A DNA stretch of 64,000 nt from Paraneptunicella aestuarii (GTDB lineage Bacteria > Pseudomonadota > Gammaproteobacteria > Enterobacterales > Alteromonadaceae). A program made the translations under genes and the position numbers. Shown piece by piece: positions 18,171 to 28,288 of the stretch (within the stretch, counting starts at the first letter, position 1; every line of letters starts with the position of its first letter). The notes below the pieces were generated by a model. That model saw only the letters and a program-made list of their open reading frames with translations. It ran no database searches and was not told where the DNA came from. Location: positions 1,364,001 to 1,428,000 of the forward strand of contig NZ_CP074570.1 in the NCBI RefSeq assembly GCF_019900845.1, read 5' to 3'.

Positions 18171-18536
18171 TTATTCTAAAGGTGTATTAAAGTCTTCGGA
18201 TAATTCAAAATCACCAGTGACTTTGGCAACTTTGTCGTTTTCAAATTCAATCACCAAATCTTTACGAAAATCTTCACCACGGCTTTTCATTCCGCGCTTC
18301 ATTTCATAAATGTAGTAATAAATATCTTTTTCGAAGCTGTCTTTTAATACTGGATTTCCCAATACGAAAACGACTTGTTCTTTGGTCATGCCAATGCGCA
18401 GCTTCTCTACGTCTTTGGCTTCAAGATAATTTCCTTGTGGGATATCAATTCGAAATACCCAAGAAGAACAGGCGGATAAAGAAGTGGTGCCTGCAATAAC
18501 ACTCAGGGTAAAAAGAAAAGCTTTAATGTTACTCAT
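18171..18536 (-). CDS. bamE: Outer-membrane protein assembly factor BamE (SmpA)
   Basis: 121 residues. Lipoprotein signal with lipobox LSAC (Cys about 23). The SmpA/OmlA core follows: IPQGNYLEAKDVEKLRIGM, then TKEQVVFVLGNPVLKDSF and YYYIYEMKRG. BamE is a small lipoprotein of the BAM complex that inserts beta-barrel proteins such as the TPR-barrel protein in this window. It sits in the conserved position between ratB (convergent) and recN (same strand). The C-terminal tail (VTGDFELSEDFNTPLE) is acidic and short. Identification is firm. Confidence 0.95.
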   Translation of the reverse strand: MSNIKAFLFTLSVIAGTTSLSACSSWVFRIDIPQGNYLEAKDVEKLRIGMTKEQVVFVLGNPVLKDSFEKDIYYYIYEMKRGMKSRGEDFRKDLVIEFENDKVAKVTGDFELSEDFNTPLE

Positions 18537-18724
18537 ATAATTGCTGTCTCCATTGGAAGGCGCATCCTAACCCACTCGGACAGTCGCAATCAATGATTAG
18601 TTCCTATTTCCAATAATCGAATTATTCAGCCCGTTGCTACGTTGTTCGAAATTGCCGCGCCCGAAATTGCCTCATTCTTTGTTCAAGTGTTCACGTAATA
18701 CTCATACGTCATATGTTCCACCCT

Positions 18725-20386
18725 TTAACTATGCAACAGTCCTTTGGCGTTTTGCAGTGCTGATTCTGTTATTTCATCGCCAGCCAGCAGGCGTGCGAGT
18801 TCTTCAACACGTTTATCTTCTGACAGCCGCTGCATATGAGTCTCAGTGATGTCTTTGTCGGTAAACTTGGTGACTAACATTTGTTGATGAGCTTTGGCTG
18901 CAACCTGCGGTAGGTGAGTAACACACAGTACCTGATTATTTTCTCCTAATTCTCGAAGTAATTTGCCGACAACTGATGCTGTTGCGCCGCTAATACCCGT
19001 GTCGACTTCATCGAAAATCATAGTGGCACTGGTTCTGTTAGCGAGTACCTGGATAGCGAGGCTAATACGTGATAACTCACCACCGGAAGCGACTTTCTCA
19101 ATGCTGTCGGCTTCCATTCCTTTGTTGCTGGTTAGCATAAAACGAATGTCGTCAGTACCAATTGCTGAGATTTTAGGGTTTTCTATTGCAGTGACCTTAA
19201 TCTCGAACTGGGCATGAGGCATATTCATTTTATGCAGCTTTTCTGTTACTTGTTGAGCAAGCAGGCCGCCTGATTTTTGGCGCGATGTGTGCAGTTGTTT
19301 TGCTAACGTAAAGTAACCTGATTTCAGAGTTTCCAGTTCATGAATAATGCTTTCAAGGTCATTGTCTTGCTGTTGCAGGGTAGCTAATTCGTCATGTAGC
19401 CCTTGATGATGCGATGCCAGGAATTCAGGTAACACTGAGTGTTTACGTGCTAACTCCATGGCTTTGGAGTATCGTTCATCGGTCTGCTGCATCTTCATTG
19501 GGTCGATTTCCAGATGTTCGACATAATGCCGTAATTCATTTGATGCTTCTTGTACCTGAATTTGCGCTTCTGTGAGCATTTGCACGATGGGCGATAATTG
19601 AGGGTCGTGCTCTACTAAAGAACTCAGTTTATCCAAGGCTTCATCTACGATAGAAAGCGCGCTGCCATGATCGGATTCATACAGTTTATGCAAGCATATT
19701 TGCGTATCTTCCAATAAGGTTTGACTGTGGCTTAGCTTTTTAAACTCGGCTTCCAATTCAGGAAATTCGTTTTCAGCCAAGGCAAAATCATCAAGCTCTT
19801 GCAGTTGATATTGAAGCAGGCTTTTGCGATCGGCTCGCTGCTGTTGTTCGTCTTGCAGTCCTTTTAACTTGCGTGACAAGGCGTGAAACTGGGTACTCTT
19901 TTCCTGTACCTGTTCTAAGAGCGAAGAATGTTGAGCGCTGTTATCCAGTGTGATGCGCTGCATATCTGGCTTTAATAGTTCCTGATGAGCATGTTGCCCA
20001 TGAATATTAACCAGCAATAGCCCCAATTCTTTCATTTGTTGTAGCGTGACCGGGCTACCGTTTACCCAGGCTCTTGAGCGGCCTTCACTGGAAATAACAC
20101 GACGTAATATGCACTGTTCTTCTCCGTCGTCTAACTCATTGTTGCTTAGCCAGCTTGTTGCGCCTTCATTTTTTTGCAGGGAAAAGGTGGCAGTGACTTC
20201 TGCCTTGTCTGCATTTTTTCTGACCATTCCCGCTTCTGCTCGACCACCAAGGCATAAGCTCAAGGCATCAATAGCAATGGATTTCCCAGCTCCAGTTTCC
20301 CCGGTAATAGCGGTGGTATTGTTGCTGAACTCGATATCCAGATGACGAACGATGGCGAAATTTTTAATTGATAAATGAGTAAGCAT
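18725..20386 (-). CDS. recN: DNA repair protein RecN
   Basis: 553 residues, SMC-like ATPase of double-strand break repair. Walker A GETGAGKSIAIDAL is near residue 30, the central part (about 150-380) is coiled-coil rich, the ABC signature SGGELSRISLAIQ is near 430-445, and Walker B MIFDEVDTGISG follows. The length and the N-terminal LTHLSIKNFAIVRHLDIEF match the family. Two LexA-like boxes directly upstream suggest SOS control, as in E. coli. It follows nadK on the same strand by about 70 bases. Confidence 0.97.
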   Translation of the reverse strand: MLTHLSIKNFAIVRHLDIEFSNNTTAITGETGAGKSIAIDALSLCLGGRAEAGMVRKNADKAEVTATFSLQKNEGATSWLSNNELDDGEEQCILRRVISSEGRSRAWVNGSPVTLQQMKELGLLLVNIHGQHAHQELLKPDMQRITLDNSAQHSSLLEQVQEKSTQFHALSRKLKGLQDEQQQRADRKSLLQYQLQELDDFALAENEFPELEAEFKKLSHSQTLLEDTQICLHKLYESDHGSALSIVDEALDKLSSLVEHDPQLSPIVQMLTEAQIQVQEASNELRHYVEHLEIDPMKMQQTDERYSKAMELARKHSVLPEFLASHHQGLHDELATLQQQDNDLESIIHELETLKSGYFTLAKQLHTSRQKSGGLLAQQVTEKLHKMNMPHAQFEIKVTAIENPKISAIGTDDIRFMLTSNKGMEADSIEKVASGGELSRISLAIQVLANRTSATMIFDEVDTGISGATASVVGKLLRELGENNQVLCVTHLPQVAAKAHQQMLVTKFTDKDITETHMQRLSEDKRVEELARLLAGDEITESALQNAKGLLHS

Positions 20387-20394
20387 AAAAATTC

Positions 20395-20429
20395 ATGTAT
20401 ATATGAACAGTATGTGTAAATATATACAG
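20395..20429 (-). promoter_or_regulatory. Two LexA-like boxes upstream of recN
   Basis: On the minus strand CTGTATATATTTACAC (20429-20414) and CTGTTCATATATACAT (20410-20395) each match CTGT-N8-ACAG at seven of eight conserved positions. They lie 9-43 bases upstream of the recN ATG, the arrangement expected for strong SOS repression. Confidence 0.75.
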
Positions 20430-20455
20430 TTTTTTATGCTTGTCCAGATCGGACG

Positions 20456-21346
20456 TTAATAAAGTTTGCTACCCCAATTGAGTTTGGTGCGTAACACATT
20501 GAAATAACTGTAATCTTTGGGGTGGATCAAACTGAGTTTGTCTGGATTTTTGCGAATGTGGATTTCGTCACCAGGCATCACTGACAGCACTATGTGACCG
20601 TCACAACTGACTTGTTGATTCTCGGTGTTGTCGGCGGATACTTTGAGTTTCACTTCGCTATTGGCATCTACCACTATTGGGCGATTGCTCAATGTGTGCG
20701 GGAACATTGGCACTATGGCAAGTGCATCCAGATTCGGTGTCAGAATTGGGCCGCCGCCAGAAAGAGAGTAGGCTGTTGAACCTGTCGGCGTAGCCACAAT
20801 TAAACCATCAGAACGTTGGGTGAAAACAAAGTCGTCATCGACATAGAGTTCAAACTCCATCATATGAGCCACTTTGGTATGGTGCAGAACCGCTTCGTTA
20901 ATAGCTGCATTGCTGCTTTTCAGTACGCCGTGGCGATGGACTTCTACTTCCAGTAAAAAGCGCTGTTCAACGGTGTATTCACCATTAAATATGTAGTCCA
21001 GTTGCGTTTCGATTTCATCAGGGTGGATGTCGGTAAGAAAACCAAGGTTGCCTCTGTTAACGCCGACAACGCCAACATTGAAACGAGACAGTACCCGGGC
21101 TGCGCCCAGCATATTGCCATCACCACCCACAACAATAGCAAGTTCCACCTGTTTGCCAATTGACACCATGTCATGAACTTCCACCGAAGGGCAGTTCAGT
21201 TCATTAGCTACTCGTTCTTCAACGAGTACCTTGCATCCCCTTTTTTTCAAATAGTGCATGAGGGCGTTTAAGCTCTCGTTTGCGCCGTGATGATTGGGTT
21301 TGCCTATTAGACCGACGGTTTCAAAATTGCGTTTTGGGGTGCCCAT
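20456..21346 (-). CDS. nadK: NAD kinase
   Basis: 296 residues, family length. The nucleotide-binding GGDGN motif ([13 protein letters not shown]) is near residue 73, followed by [12 protein letters not shown] and the NAD-site loops [28 protein letters not shown] and SNRPIVV. It phosphorylates NAD to NADP with ATP in the cytoplasm. Divergent from grpE and upstream of recN, as in E. coli. The start [19 protein letters not shown] is consistent with relatives. Confidence 0.97.
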   Translation of the reverse strand: MGTPKRNFETVGLIGKPNHHGANESLNALMHYLKKRGCKVLVEERVANELNCPSVEVHDMVSIGKQVELAIVVGGDGNMLGAARVLSRFNVGVVGVNRGNLGFLTDIHPDEIETQLDYIFNGEYTVEQRFLLEVEVHRHGVLKSSNAAINEAVLHHTKVAHMMEFELYVDDDFVFTQRSDGLIVATPTGSTAYSLSGGGPILTPNLDALAIVPMFPHTLSNRPIVVDANSEVKLKVSADNTENQQVSCDGHIVLSVMPGDEIHIRKNPDKLSLIHPKDYSYFNVLRTKLNWGSKLY

Positions 21347-21552
21347 ACTGACTTTAAAAGTACGACCTGAAAATAAACTGTCCCTAGACTAGAGCAAAAT
21401 AAGCGGGAAATCCAAGCTTTAAATCTTTCATGTCAGAGATATTCGTTCTAATTAGAGAAGTATTTCTTATTCTTACATTGCTTAAAAAGGACGCTGTAAG
21501 CTAACGAATTCAAGCTTAATGGTAAAAAAGTGAATTTGTCTTAAAAAAACGC

Positions 21553-21580
21553 CTTGAATCAACTCAAAGTAACCCCATTA
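21553..21580 (+). promoter_or_regulatory. Sigma-32 (RpoH) heat-shock promoter of grpE
   Basis: CTTGAA (21553-21558), 14 bases, CCCCATTA (21573-21580): close to the RpoH consensus CTTGAA-N13-15-CCCCATnT. The predicted start near 21587 lies before the grpE ATG at 21626, so in-frame extension further upstream is not translated from this transcript. Confidence 0.85.
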
Positions 21581-21625
21581 ATAGCCGCAATTCAATTTTT
21601 GCTTACAAATTTGGGAAGTGTATAC

Positions 21626-22246
21626 ATGAGTAATGAAGCACAAAACGAAGAGATGGTTCAAGAAGTCGACGCTCAGACTCAAGGTGAGCAAGCGTCTGAG
21701 ACTGATTCAACAGCAGGTATGACCGTTGATGAAGCTCGTATTCAGGAATTAGAGGCTGCTCTGGCGAAGGCCGAGGCAACGATTGCTGAACAGAAAGATT
21801 CAGTATTGCGGGCTGCTGCTGAAGCTGAAAATGCTCGTCGTCGTGCAAGCGCTGAAGTGGAAAAGGCGCATAAGTTTGCACTGGAACGCTTCGCGGGTGA
21901 GTTGTTACCTGTTGCGGATAATTTGGAGCGAGCTTTACTGTCTGCTGATCCTGCCAATGAAGCATTAAAGGCTGTGATGGAAGGCGTAGAGATTACTCAT
22001 AAATCCTTTATTAGTACGATTGAAAAATTTGGATTGGAAGTTGTTGACCCACAAGGTCAGGCATTTAATCCAGAACAGCATCAAGCCATGGCTATGCAGG
22101 AATCGGCAGATTTCGCACCAAACACGGTAATGGCTGTGATGCAAAAAGGGTATCTCATTAACGGCAGATTGCTACGTCCAGCGATGGTTGTTGTATCTCG
22201 TGCAGTAGCCGGAAATGACGAAAATAATGTGGATGTAGAAGTTTAG
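21626..22246 (+). CDS. grpE: Nucleotide exchange factor GrpE
   Basis: 206 residues from ATG 21626. An acidic, low-complexity N-terminus is followed by a long coiled coil (about 50-110; [28 protein letters not shown] is its core region, given in part) and the C-terminal beta domain with the GrpE signature [11 protein letters not shown]...[20 protein letters not shown]. It releases ADP from DnaK. The earlier in-frame start at 21554 is rejected because it lies inside the heat-shock promoter. dnaK follows after 104 bases with its own promoter. Confidence 0.95.
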   Translation: MSNEAQNEEMVQEVDAQTQGEQASETDSTAGMTVDEARIQELEAALAKAEATIAEQKDSVLRAAAEAENARRRASAEVEKAHKFALERFAGELLPVADNLERALLSADPANEALKAVMEGVEITHKSFISTIEKFGLEVVDPQGQAFNPEQHQAMAMQESADFAPNTVMAVMQKGYLINGRLLRPAMVVVSRAVAGNDENNVDVEV

Positions 22247-22283
22247 CATTTGGGATTTTTTGTGGTTTTTTTTCATGTTAAAC

Positions 22284-22311
22284 ATTGAAAAAAAATCAAA
22301 TAACCCCACTA
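22284..22311 (+). promoter_or_regulatory. Sigma-32 heat-shock promoter of dnaK
   Basis: ATTGAA (22284-22289), 14 bases, CCCCACTA (22304-22311). One base differs from CTTGAA and one from CCCCATnT. It lies 40 bases before the dnaK ATG. Confidence 0.75.
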
Positions 22312-22350
22312 AAAATACAGTTTTAAAGAATTTGTAGTTGGAGAAATCTG

Positions 22351-24282
22351 ATGGGTAGAATCATTGGTATCGACTTGGGAACCACTAACTCCTGTGTTGC
22401 TGTATTAGATGGCGATAAGCCTAAAGTAATTGAAAATGCCGAAGGCGATCGTACAACGCCTTCTATTATTGCTTACACTGACGACGGTGAGACCTTGGTA
22501 GGTCAGCCTGCGAAGCGTCAAGCGGTCACAAACCCTAAAAATACACTTTACGCAATCAAGCGTTTAATTGGTCGTCGTTGGGAAGATAAAGAAGTTCAAC
22601 GCGACATCGACATTATGCCTTTCAAACTGGTTAAAGCCGACAATGGTGATGCCTGGGTTGAAGCGAAAGGCGAGAAAATGGCTCCGCCACAGATTTCTGC
22701 TGAAGTCTTGAAAAAGATGAAAAAGACAGCAGAAGACTATCTTGGTGAGCCGGTTACTCAAGCCGTTATTACTGTACCTGCGTACTTTAACGACTCTCAA
22801 CGTCAAGCCACTAAAGACGCGGGTCGTATTGCTGGTCTTGAAGTTAAACGTATCATCAACGAACCGACTGCTGCTGCGTTAGCATACGGTATGGACAAGA
22901 AGAAAGGTGACAATGTTGTTGCTGTTTACGACTTGGGTGGTGGTACATTCGATATTTCAATCATTGAAATTGATGAAGTTGAAGGTGAGCACACGTTTGA
23001 AGTATTGGCCACTAATGGTGACACTCACTTGGGTGGTGAAGACTTCGATAACCGTGTTATCAACTACCTGGTTGATGAATTCAAGAAAGATCAAGGCGTT
23101 GATTTACGCAAAGATCCTTTGGCCATGCAGCGTTTGAAAGAAGCGGCTGAAAAAGCCAAGATCGAATTGTCTTCTGCGCAACAAACAGAAGTGAACTTGC
23201 CGTACATCACTGCTGATGCGTCAGGTCCTAAGCATTTAACTATTAAAGTGACTCGTGCCAAGTTGGAATCACTGGTCGAAGATATGGTTAAGGATTCTTT
23301 GAATCCGGTTAAACAAGCGCTTTCTGATGCAGGTTTGTCGGTAAACGACATTCACGACATCATTCTGGTTGGCGGTCAAACACGTATGCCTTTGGTTCAG
23401 AAGTATGTAACTGAATTCTTTGGTAAAGAGCCTCGTAAAGATGTTAACCCTGACGAAGCCGTTGCTATGGGCGCGTGTATTCAGGGCGGTGTATTGGCGG
23501 GTGACGTTAAAGACGTATTGTTGTTGGACGTAACGCCTCTGTCTTTGGGTATCGAAACCATGGGCGGTGTAATGACTGCGTTGATTGAGAAGAACACAAC
23601 GATTCCTACCAAGAAATCGCAAACCTTCTCAACAGCGGAAGATAACCAGGCTGCGGTAACGGTTCACGTATTGCAAGGTGAGCGTAAGCAAGCTTCAGGT
23701 AACAAGTCTCTGGGGCAATTTAACCTGGAAGGTATCCGTCCTGCACAGCGCGGTGCGCCTCAAATCGAAGTGACCTTTGATATTGATGCTGACGGTATCT
23801 TGCACGTATCTGCCAAAGATAAAGACACGGGTAAAGAGCAGAAGATCACGATTCAAGCCTCTTCTGGTCTGAGTGAAGAAGAAATCCAGGCAATGGTGCG
23901 CGACGCGGAAGCGAATGCTGCGGAAGACAAGAAGTTTGAAGAACTTGTTCAAGCTCGTAACCAGGGTGATGCCATGGTTCATAGCACTCGTAAGCAAGTT
24001 GAAGAAGCTGGTGATGCATTGCCTGCATCAGATAAAGAATCCATTGAATCTGCCATTTCTGCTTTGGAAGTTGCTATAAAAGGCGACAGCAAAGAAGAAA
24101 TTGAAGCCAAGACTCAAGAGTTGATTCAAGCGTCTGCCAAGTTGATGGAAATCGCACAGGCTAAAGCGGCTGAACAAGGTGCTGCTGGTGCAGGTACTAA
24201 TGCTGGTGCTTCTGGTAAAGCTGGTAAAGATGACGATGTTGTTGATGCCGAGTTTGAAGAAGTAAAAGACGACAACAAATAA
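22351..24282 (+). CDS. dnaK: Chaperone DnaK (Hsp70)
   Basis: 643 residues. N-terminal ATPase domain with [36 protein letters not shown] and [12 protein letters not shown]; substrate domain from about 390 with [20 protein letters not shown]-terminal tail ending [10 protein letters not shown], close to the EEVKDKK-type end that binds co-chaperones. It folds and protects proteins with DnaJ and GrpE, all three genes being adjacent here (grpE-dnaK-dnaJ). The Ala/Gly-rich linker near 610-625 is ordinary. Start and length match the family. Confidence 0.99.
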   Translation: MGRIIGIDLGTTNSCVAVLDGDKPKVIENAEGDRTTPSIIAYTDDGETLVGQPAKRQAVTNPKNTLYAIKRLIGRRWEDKEVQRDIDIMPFKLVKADNGDAWVEAKGEKMAPPQISAEVLKKMKKTAEDYLGEPVTQAVITVPAYFNDSQRQATKDAGRIAGLEVKRIINEPTAAALAYGMDKKKGDNVVAVYDLGGGTFDISIIEIDEVEGEHTFEVLATNGDTHLGGEDFDNRVINYLVDEFKKDQGVDLRKDPLAMQRLKEAAEKAKIELSSAQQTEVNLPYITADASGPKHLTIKVTRAKLESLVEDMVKDSLNPVKQALSDAGLSVNDIHDIILVGGQTRMPLVQKYVTEFFGKEPRKDVNPDEAVAMGACIQGGVLAGDVKDVLLLDVTPLSLGIETMGGVMTALIEKNTTIPTKKSQTFSTAEDNQAAVTVHVLQGERKQASGNKSLGQFNLEGIRPAQRGAPQIEVTFDIDADGILHVSAKDKDTGKEQKITIQASSGLSEEEIQAMVRDAEANAAEDKKFEELVQARNQGDAMVHSTRKQVEEAGDALPASDKESIESAISALEVAIKGDSKEEIEAKTQELIQASAKLMEIAQAKAAEQGAAGAGTNAGASGKAGKDDDVVDAEFEEVKDDNK

Positions 24283-24307
24283 TTGCTGGAATCGACCATA
24301 GGTAGTG

Positions 24308-24367
24308 ACATGGGCTGTTAGCCCATGTTCGATTAAGCATTCGGGCGCTTGGTTGATTCATGCGCCC
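24308..24367 (+). other. Two hairpins between dnaK and dnaJ
   Basis: ACATGGGCT/AGCCCATGT (24308-24328, 3-base loop) and GGGCGC/GCGCCC (24343-24367, 13-base loop). Neither has a good U-tract. They could reduce read-through or protect the dnaK mRNA 3' end from nucleases. Confidence 0.5.
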
Positions 24368-24465
24368 TTATTTGTATCTGGGAAGCTTTAATAGTGACCC
24401 GATAGTTATGAAGAATTATAGTGACTGCTGATAGAGGCAAGTAATAACCGGAACGTATCATCTCT

Positions 24466-25593
24466 ATGTCGAAACGTGATTATTATGAAGTATTAGGTGT
24501 AGCCAAAGACGCGAGTGAGCGAGATATCAAGAAAGCTTACAAGCGTTTGGCAATGAAGTATCACCCGGACAGAACTTCTGGTGACAAGGAACTGGAAGAG
24601 AAGTTTAAAGAGATCCAGGAAGCCCATGAGATTTTGACGGACGAAAATAAACGTGCCGCTTATGATCGCTATGGTCATGCTGGTGTCGATCCTAACCGCT
24701 CTGCTGGTGCTGGTGCTGGTGCAGCTGATTTCGGCGACATATTTGGTGACGTTTTTGGTGATATCTTTGGTGGTGGTCGAGGTGGCAGACAGCGTGCCCG
24801 CCAAGGTGCAGATCTGCGCTACAACCTTGAATTAACATTGGAAGAAGCCGTTCGCGGTAAAGCCGTGGAAATTCGAGTGCCTACTTTGGTGGCCTGTGAA
24901 CCTTGTGATGGTTCTGGCGCCAAAAAAGGTACTTCGCCGACAACGTGCCCTACCTGTCATGGTAGTGGCCAAGTACAAATGCGTCAGGGGTTCTTTGCTG
25001 TACAACAAACCTGTCCAACCTGTTCGGGTAAAGGCAAGATCATTGCAGATCCTTGTACTAGCTGTCATGGTCATGGGCGTGTTGAAAAGAGCAAGACCCT
25101 TTCAGTTAAAGTGCCTGCTGGCGTTGATACTGGCGATCGTATTCGTTTGGCTGGTGAAGGCGAAGCGGGTGAGAACGGCGCTCCGTCCGGCGATTTATAT
25201 GTACAGGTGCATGTGCGTGAGCATGACATCTTTGTTCGTGACGGCAATAACCTGTACTGTGAAGTGCCATTAAGCTTTACCAAGGCGGCCTTGGGTGGCG
25301 AGTTGGACGTGCCGACTTTGGATGGACAAGTCAAACTCAAGATCCCGGCTGAAACGCAAACGGGCAAAATGTTCCGTTTACGTGGTAAGGGTGTGAAATC
25401 TGTGCGCAGTGGTGCTGTAGGTGACTTGATGTGTAAGGTTGCGGTTGAAACGCCGGTTAACCTGAATGCGCGTCAGAAAGAGTTATTGGCAGAGTTGGAA
25501 ACGTCTATGGGTGGCGAAGAAAGTAAACATCGTCCGAAGGAGAAAGGTTTCTTCGATAACGTTAAGAAGTTCTTTGACGATCTAACTAGCTAA
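24466..25593 (+). CDS. dnaJ: Chaperone DnaJ (Hsp40)
   Basis: 375 residues. J-domain at 1-70 with the HPD tripeptide (KYHPDR); Gly/Phe-rich region at about 75-115 ([16 protein letters not shown]); four CxxCxGxG zinc repeats at about 145-215 ([32 protein letters not shown]); C-terminal substrate domain. It delivers unfolded proteins to DnaK and triggers ATP hydrolysis. It lies 183 bases after dnaK, and no separate heat-shock promoter was seen, so it probably depends on read-through from dnaK. Confidence 0.98.
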   Translation: MSKRDYYEVLGVAKDASERDIKKAYKRLAMKYHPDRTSGDKELEEKFKEIQEAHEILTDENKRAAYDRYGHAGVDPNRSAGAGAGAADFGDIFGDVFGDIFGGGRGGRQRARQGADLRYNLELTLEEAVRGKAVEIRVPTLVACEPCDGSGAKKGTSPTTCPTCHGSGQVQMRQGFFAVQQTCPTCSGKGKIIADPCTSCHGHGRVEKSKTLSVKVPAGVDTGDRIRLAGEGEAGENGAPSGDLYVQVHVREHDIFVRDGNNLYCEVPLSFTKAALGGELDVPTLDGQVKLKIPAETQTGKMFRLRGKGVKSVRSGAVGDLMCKVAVETPVNLNARQKELLAELETSMGGEESKHRPKEKGFFDNVKKFFDDLTS

Positions 25594-25607
25594 TTGTTGG
25601 TTTCGTT

Positions 25608-25692
25608 GTCATATCGTCCGATTTCGTCGTTGGAAGTGCTCAAGTATTAAATATACATTCCGCGCTTCCGCCTGGAACTCGAACGATATGAC
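25608..25692. repeat. 85-base nested inverted repeat after dnaJ
   Basis: GTCATATCGTCCGA (25608-25621) pairs with TCGAACGATATGAC (25679-25692) except for one C-A mismatch. Inside it GGAAGTGC (25632-25639) pairs with GCGCTTCC (25662-25669) with one G-U. The element is too large for a simple terminator and a separate terminator follows 80 bases on. It may be a structured 3' UTR, a small RNA or a MITE-like remnant. Confidence 0.55.
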
Positions 25693-25770
25693 TTAGAAAT
25701 AAAACATTATGTGTCGATATCTTTGTTGGAAGCAGTAAAGTAAAACAAAGAATAAAGACTATACTGATAA

Positions 25771-25807
25771 AGCCCTGTTAATTTGTTTAATTAACAGGGC
25801 TTTTTTT
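25771..25807 (+). terminator. Intrinsic terminator of the dnaK-dnaJ unit
   Basis: AGCCCTGTTAA (25771-25781) and TTAACAGGGCT (25791-25801) form a perfect 11-bp stem followed by a run of seven T. Confidence 0.95.
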
Positions 25808-25853
25808 GTATGGTTGTGGCTCTTTTTGTGATTTATCTGATTAGTGGTGAGAA

Positions 25854-26660
25854 ATGACAATCAAGCTGGGTATTTTTGGTGCCAATGGTCGTATGGGAAG
25901 GGTACTGGTAGAAGCGATTAACCTTGACGAAGCAGTTGAGCTGCAAGTCGCTCTGGTAAGAGATGGTTCAAGCTGGCTTGGTGTTGATGTTGGTGAATTG
26001 GCGGGGATTGGTAAATGTGGCATTGTTGCCACTGACATGTCTTCAGTCGCAAGCAATATGCCGGATGTGATGGTTGATTTTACTTTACCAAGCGCACTGC
26101 CTGAGCATCTTGATTGGTGCATGGAAAAGCAAATTCCGGTTGTGATTGGTACAACCGGCCTTAATGAGCAGCAAAAACAATTGATTCATGACGCCTCAAA
26201 GCAACTACCTGTGGTTTTCGCTGCCAATATGAGTATTGGCGTAAACCTGCTGTTTAATCTGGCTCGACAAGCGGCTCGCGTGATGGGACATAGTGCCGAC
26301 ATCGAAATTTGGGAAGCGCATCACCGTTTTAAAAAAGACGCTCCTTCCGGCACTGCTGTTGCTATTGGTGAAGTGATTGCCGATGAGCTGAACCGGGATT
26401 TGAGCAAGTGTGCTGTGTATGGACGTGAAGGCGATACCGGCGAGCGCAAACACGAAACCATAGGGTTTGCTACAATTAGAGCGGGCGATGTAGTCGGTGA
26501 GCACACGGTATTGTTTGCTGATATTGGCGAGCGTTTGGAATTGACTCATAAAGCGTCAAGTCGTCTGACCTTTGCTAATGGCGCGGTAAAAGCGGCTAAA
26601 TGGTTAGCAGGAAAGCCAAATGGGCTGTACGATATGCAGGATGTTTTGGAGCTGAAATAA
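25854..26660 (+). CDS. dapB: 4-Hydroxy-tetrahydrodipicolinate reductase
   Basis: 268 residues. NAD(P)-binding [13 protein letters not shown] is at 6-19; the catalytic/substrate motif [16 protein letters not shown] near residue 155-170 carries the His pair, Lys and the substrate-binding Ser-Gly-Thr; [10 protein letters not shown] and [10 protein letters not shown] are also typical. The enzyme makes tetrahydrodipicolinate for lysine and cell-wall diaminopimelate. Its place between dnaJ and carA is conserved in relatives. A terminator lies just upstream, so it has its own promoter, not identified with confidence. Confidence 0.97.
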   Translation: MTIKLGIFGANGRMGRVLVEAINLDEAVELQVALVRDGSSWLGVDVGELAGIGKCGIVATDMSSVASNMPDVMVDFTLPSALPEHLDWCMEKQIPVVIGTTGLNEQQKQLIHDASKQLPVVFAANMSIGVNLLFNLARQAARVMGHSADIEIWEAHHRFKKDAPSGTAVAIGEVIADELNRDLSKCAVYGREGDTGERKHETIGFATIRAGDVVGEHTVLFADIGERLELTHKASSRLTFANGAVKAAKWLAGKPNGLYDMQDVLELK

Positions 26661-26853
26661 GCCCTTGGTTTAGACAATTTTATCGTTCAGCATCAAATAA
26701 TCAGCAAAGAAGTAGACCTTGGTAAGGCATTATCTTTTAGATGATTAGTTAGTAGTAATTGTTTGATTTCGGAAGGGCTTTATAGGGTTTTTGGCGCTTT
26801 CGGATAATTTATAGCTCTAATGGCTTAAAATTACAATTTTTCTGATTTTTCTC

Positions 26854-26882
26854 TGGCATGAAGTGAAGCCTTTCGTTAGAAT
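26854..26882 (+). promoter_or_regulatory. Candidate carAB promoter
   Basis: TGGCAT (26854-26859), 17 bases, TAGAAT (26877-26882). The -35 is weak; the -10 is the same hexamer as at ssrA. Expected start near 26889, about 60 bases before the leader terminator. Confidence 0.45.
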
Positions 26883-26949
26883 GCGCGGAATTTGCCAAAA
26901 ATTTAGGTTGAACCTGAATTGCGAGAAATAAATTGCACAATTTTTTAAG

Positions 26950-26984
26950 ACGGGCTGCCGGTTAAGACTGGCATCCCGTTTTTT
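26950..26984 (+). terminator. Terminator/attenuator hairpin in the carA leader
   Basis: ACGGGcTGCC (26950-26959) pairs with GGCAtCCCGT (26970-26979) with one mismatch, followed by six T (26979-26984). It lies between the candidate promoter and carA, so it would stop most transcripts unless antagonised. Alternatively it ends a small RNA. Confidence 0.65.
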
Positions 26985-27142
26985 ATAGAAGCACTGTACA
27001 TTTTGGTTTTGGGGATTGGGTAAGAGAGCGTTGTTTTTCATATTTATTGTTGTGTCGGGTTAGTTGCCTGGTACAGCAGTCAATATGAAAGATAAACACA
27101 CTCTACATTGATAGCCAGATGTAGCACTTTTAGGAGGCTAAG

Positions 27143-28273
27143 TTGACTCACCCAGCGATACTCGTGCTTGCCGATGGAACGACATTTAAGGGCACTGCAA
27201 TAGGCGCGTTAGGTGAATCGGTTGGCGAAGTGGTTTTTAACACTTCCATGACCGGTTACCAGGAAATTTTAACTGATCCATCATATGCTGAACAAATCGT
27301 CACCTTGACGTATCCTCATATTGGAAATACCGGCACTAATGACGAAGACGAAGAGTCTGAGCACATTTGGGCTAAAGGGCTTGTTATTCGTGATCTTCCA
27401 CTGTTAGCAAGTAGTTTCCGAAATCAACAAAGCCTCTCTGATTATCTCAAAGCCCGTAATATTATCGGTATCGCCGATATTGATACTCGTCGTTTAACTC
27501 GTGTGTTGCGTGACAAAGGTGCGCAAAACGGTTGTTTAATGGCGGGTGATAATATTGATGAAGCGGCTGCGCTTGAGAAAGCAAAGCAGTTTCCGGGATT
27601 GAAGGGTATGGACTTGGCAAAAGAAGTCACGACCAAGTCAGTATTTGAATGGGATTCAAGCACATGGCAACTTGGCGTTGGTCATACCAAGTTACAGGAA
27701 AACCCTCAGTTTCATGTCGTTGCTTACGATTTTGGGGTGAAACGTAATATTTTACGTATGTTGGTAGAGCGTGGTTGTAAAGTCACGGTTGTGCCAGCCA
27801 AGACACCTGCCAGTGAAGTGAAAGCAATGAATCCTGATGGCGTGTTTTTATCTAATGGGCCGGGTGACCCAGAACCCTGTGACTACGCAATAGCGGCTAT
27901 CAAAGAATTATTAGAAACCAATGTGCCTATATTTGGTATCTGTTTGGGACACCAGTTGTTGGGATTAGCCAGTGGTGCCAAGACTGAGAAAATGAAGTTT
28001 GGTCATCATGGTGCGAACCATCCGGTTAAAGACCTGCAACGCGGCACAGTGATGATTACCAGCCAAAACCATGGGTTTGCATTGGATGAGTCCAGCTTGC
28101 CAGCTAACCTGGAAGCGACTCACGTTTCCCTGTTCGATGGTTCACTGCAAGGTGTACGTCGAACTGACAAACCTGCGTTCAGCTTTCAGGGACACCCCGA
28201 AGCTAGCCCGGGGCCACATGATGTTGCTCCGCTCTTTGACCAGTTTATCGAATTAATGCAAGCACGCACTTAA
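27143..28273 (+). CDS. carA: Carbamoyl-phosphate synthase small subunit
   Basis: 376 residues, glutaminase subunit. The N-domain shows [22 protein letters not shown] and [21 protein letters not shown]; the class I amidotransferase domain has the nucleophile Cys in [15 protein letters not shown] and the His-Glu pair in [14 protein letters not shown]. It supplies ammonia to CarB for arginine and pyrimidine synthesis. The start is TTG at 27143, chosen because AGGAGG (27132-27137) lies five bases upstream and the N-terminus then matches relatives. carB follows after 15 bases. Confidence 0.97.
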   Translation: MTHPAILVLADGTTFKGTAIGALGESVGEVVFNTSMTGYQEILTDPSYAEQIVTLTYPHIGNTGTNDEDEESEHIWAKGLVIRDLPLLASSFRNQQSLSDYLKARNIIGIADIDTRRLTRVLRDKGAQNGCLMAGDNIDEAAALEKAKQFPGLKGMDLAKEVTTKSVFEWDSSTWQLGVGHTKLQENPQFHVVAYDFGVKRNILRMLVERGCKVTVVPAKTPASEVKAMNPDGVFLSNGPGDPEPCDYAIAAIKELLETNVPIFGICLGHQLLGLASGAKTEKMKFGHHGANHPVKDLQRGTVMITSQNHGFALDESSLPANLEATHVSLFDGSLQGVRRTDKPAFSFQGHPEASPGPHDVAPLFDQFIELMQART

Positions 28274-28288
28274 GGTTGGAAGTCTATC

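Larger units (their letters stand above)
26661..27142 (+). promoter_or_regulatory. Long carA leader region
   Basis: 482 bases without a convincing gene. It holds a promoter-like TAGAAT at 26877-26882, an intrinsic-terminator hairpin at 26950-26984 and about 160 further bases before carA. In relatives carAB is controlled by arginine and pyrimidines; no ArgR box was identified by eye. Confidence 0.5.

Noticed and set aside
21554..21625. In-frame N-terminal extension of grpE
   Set aside because: It overlaps the sigma-32 promoter elements, and [10 protein letters not shown] at 21626 is a normal GrpE start.
26817..27041. 74-codon minus-strand open frame in the carA leader
   Set aside because: Unusual composition, and it runs through the intrinsic terminator and promoter; no ribosome site.
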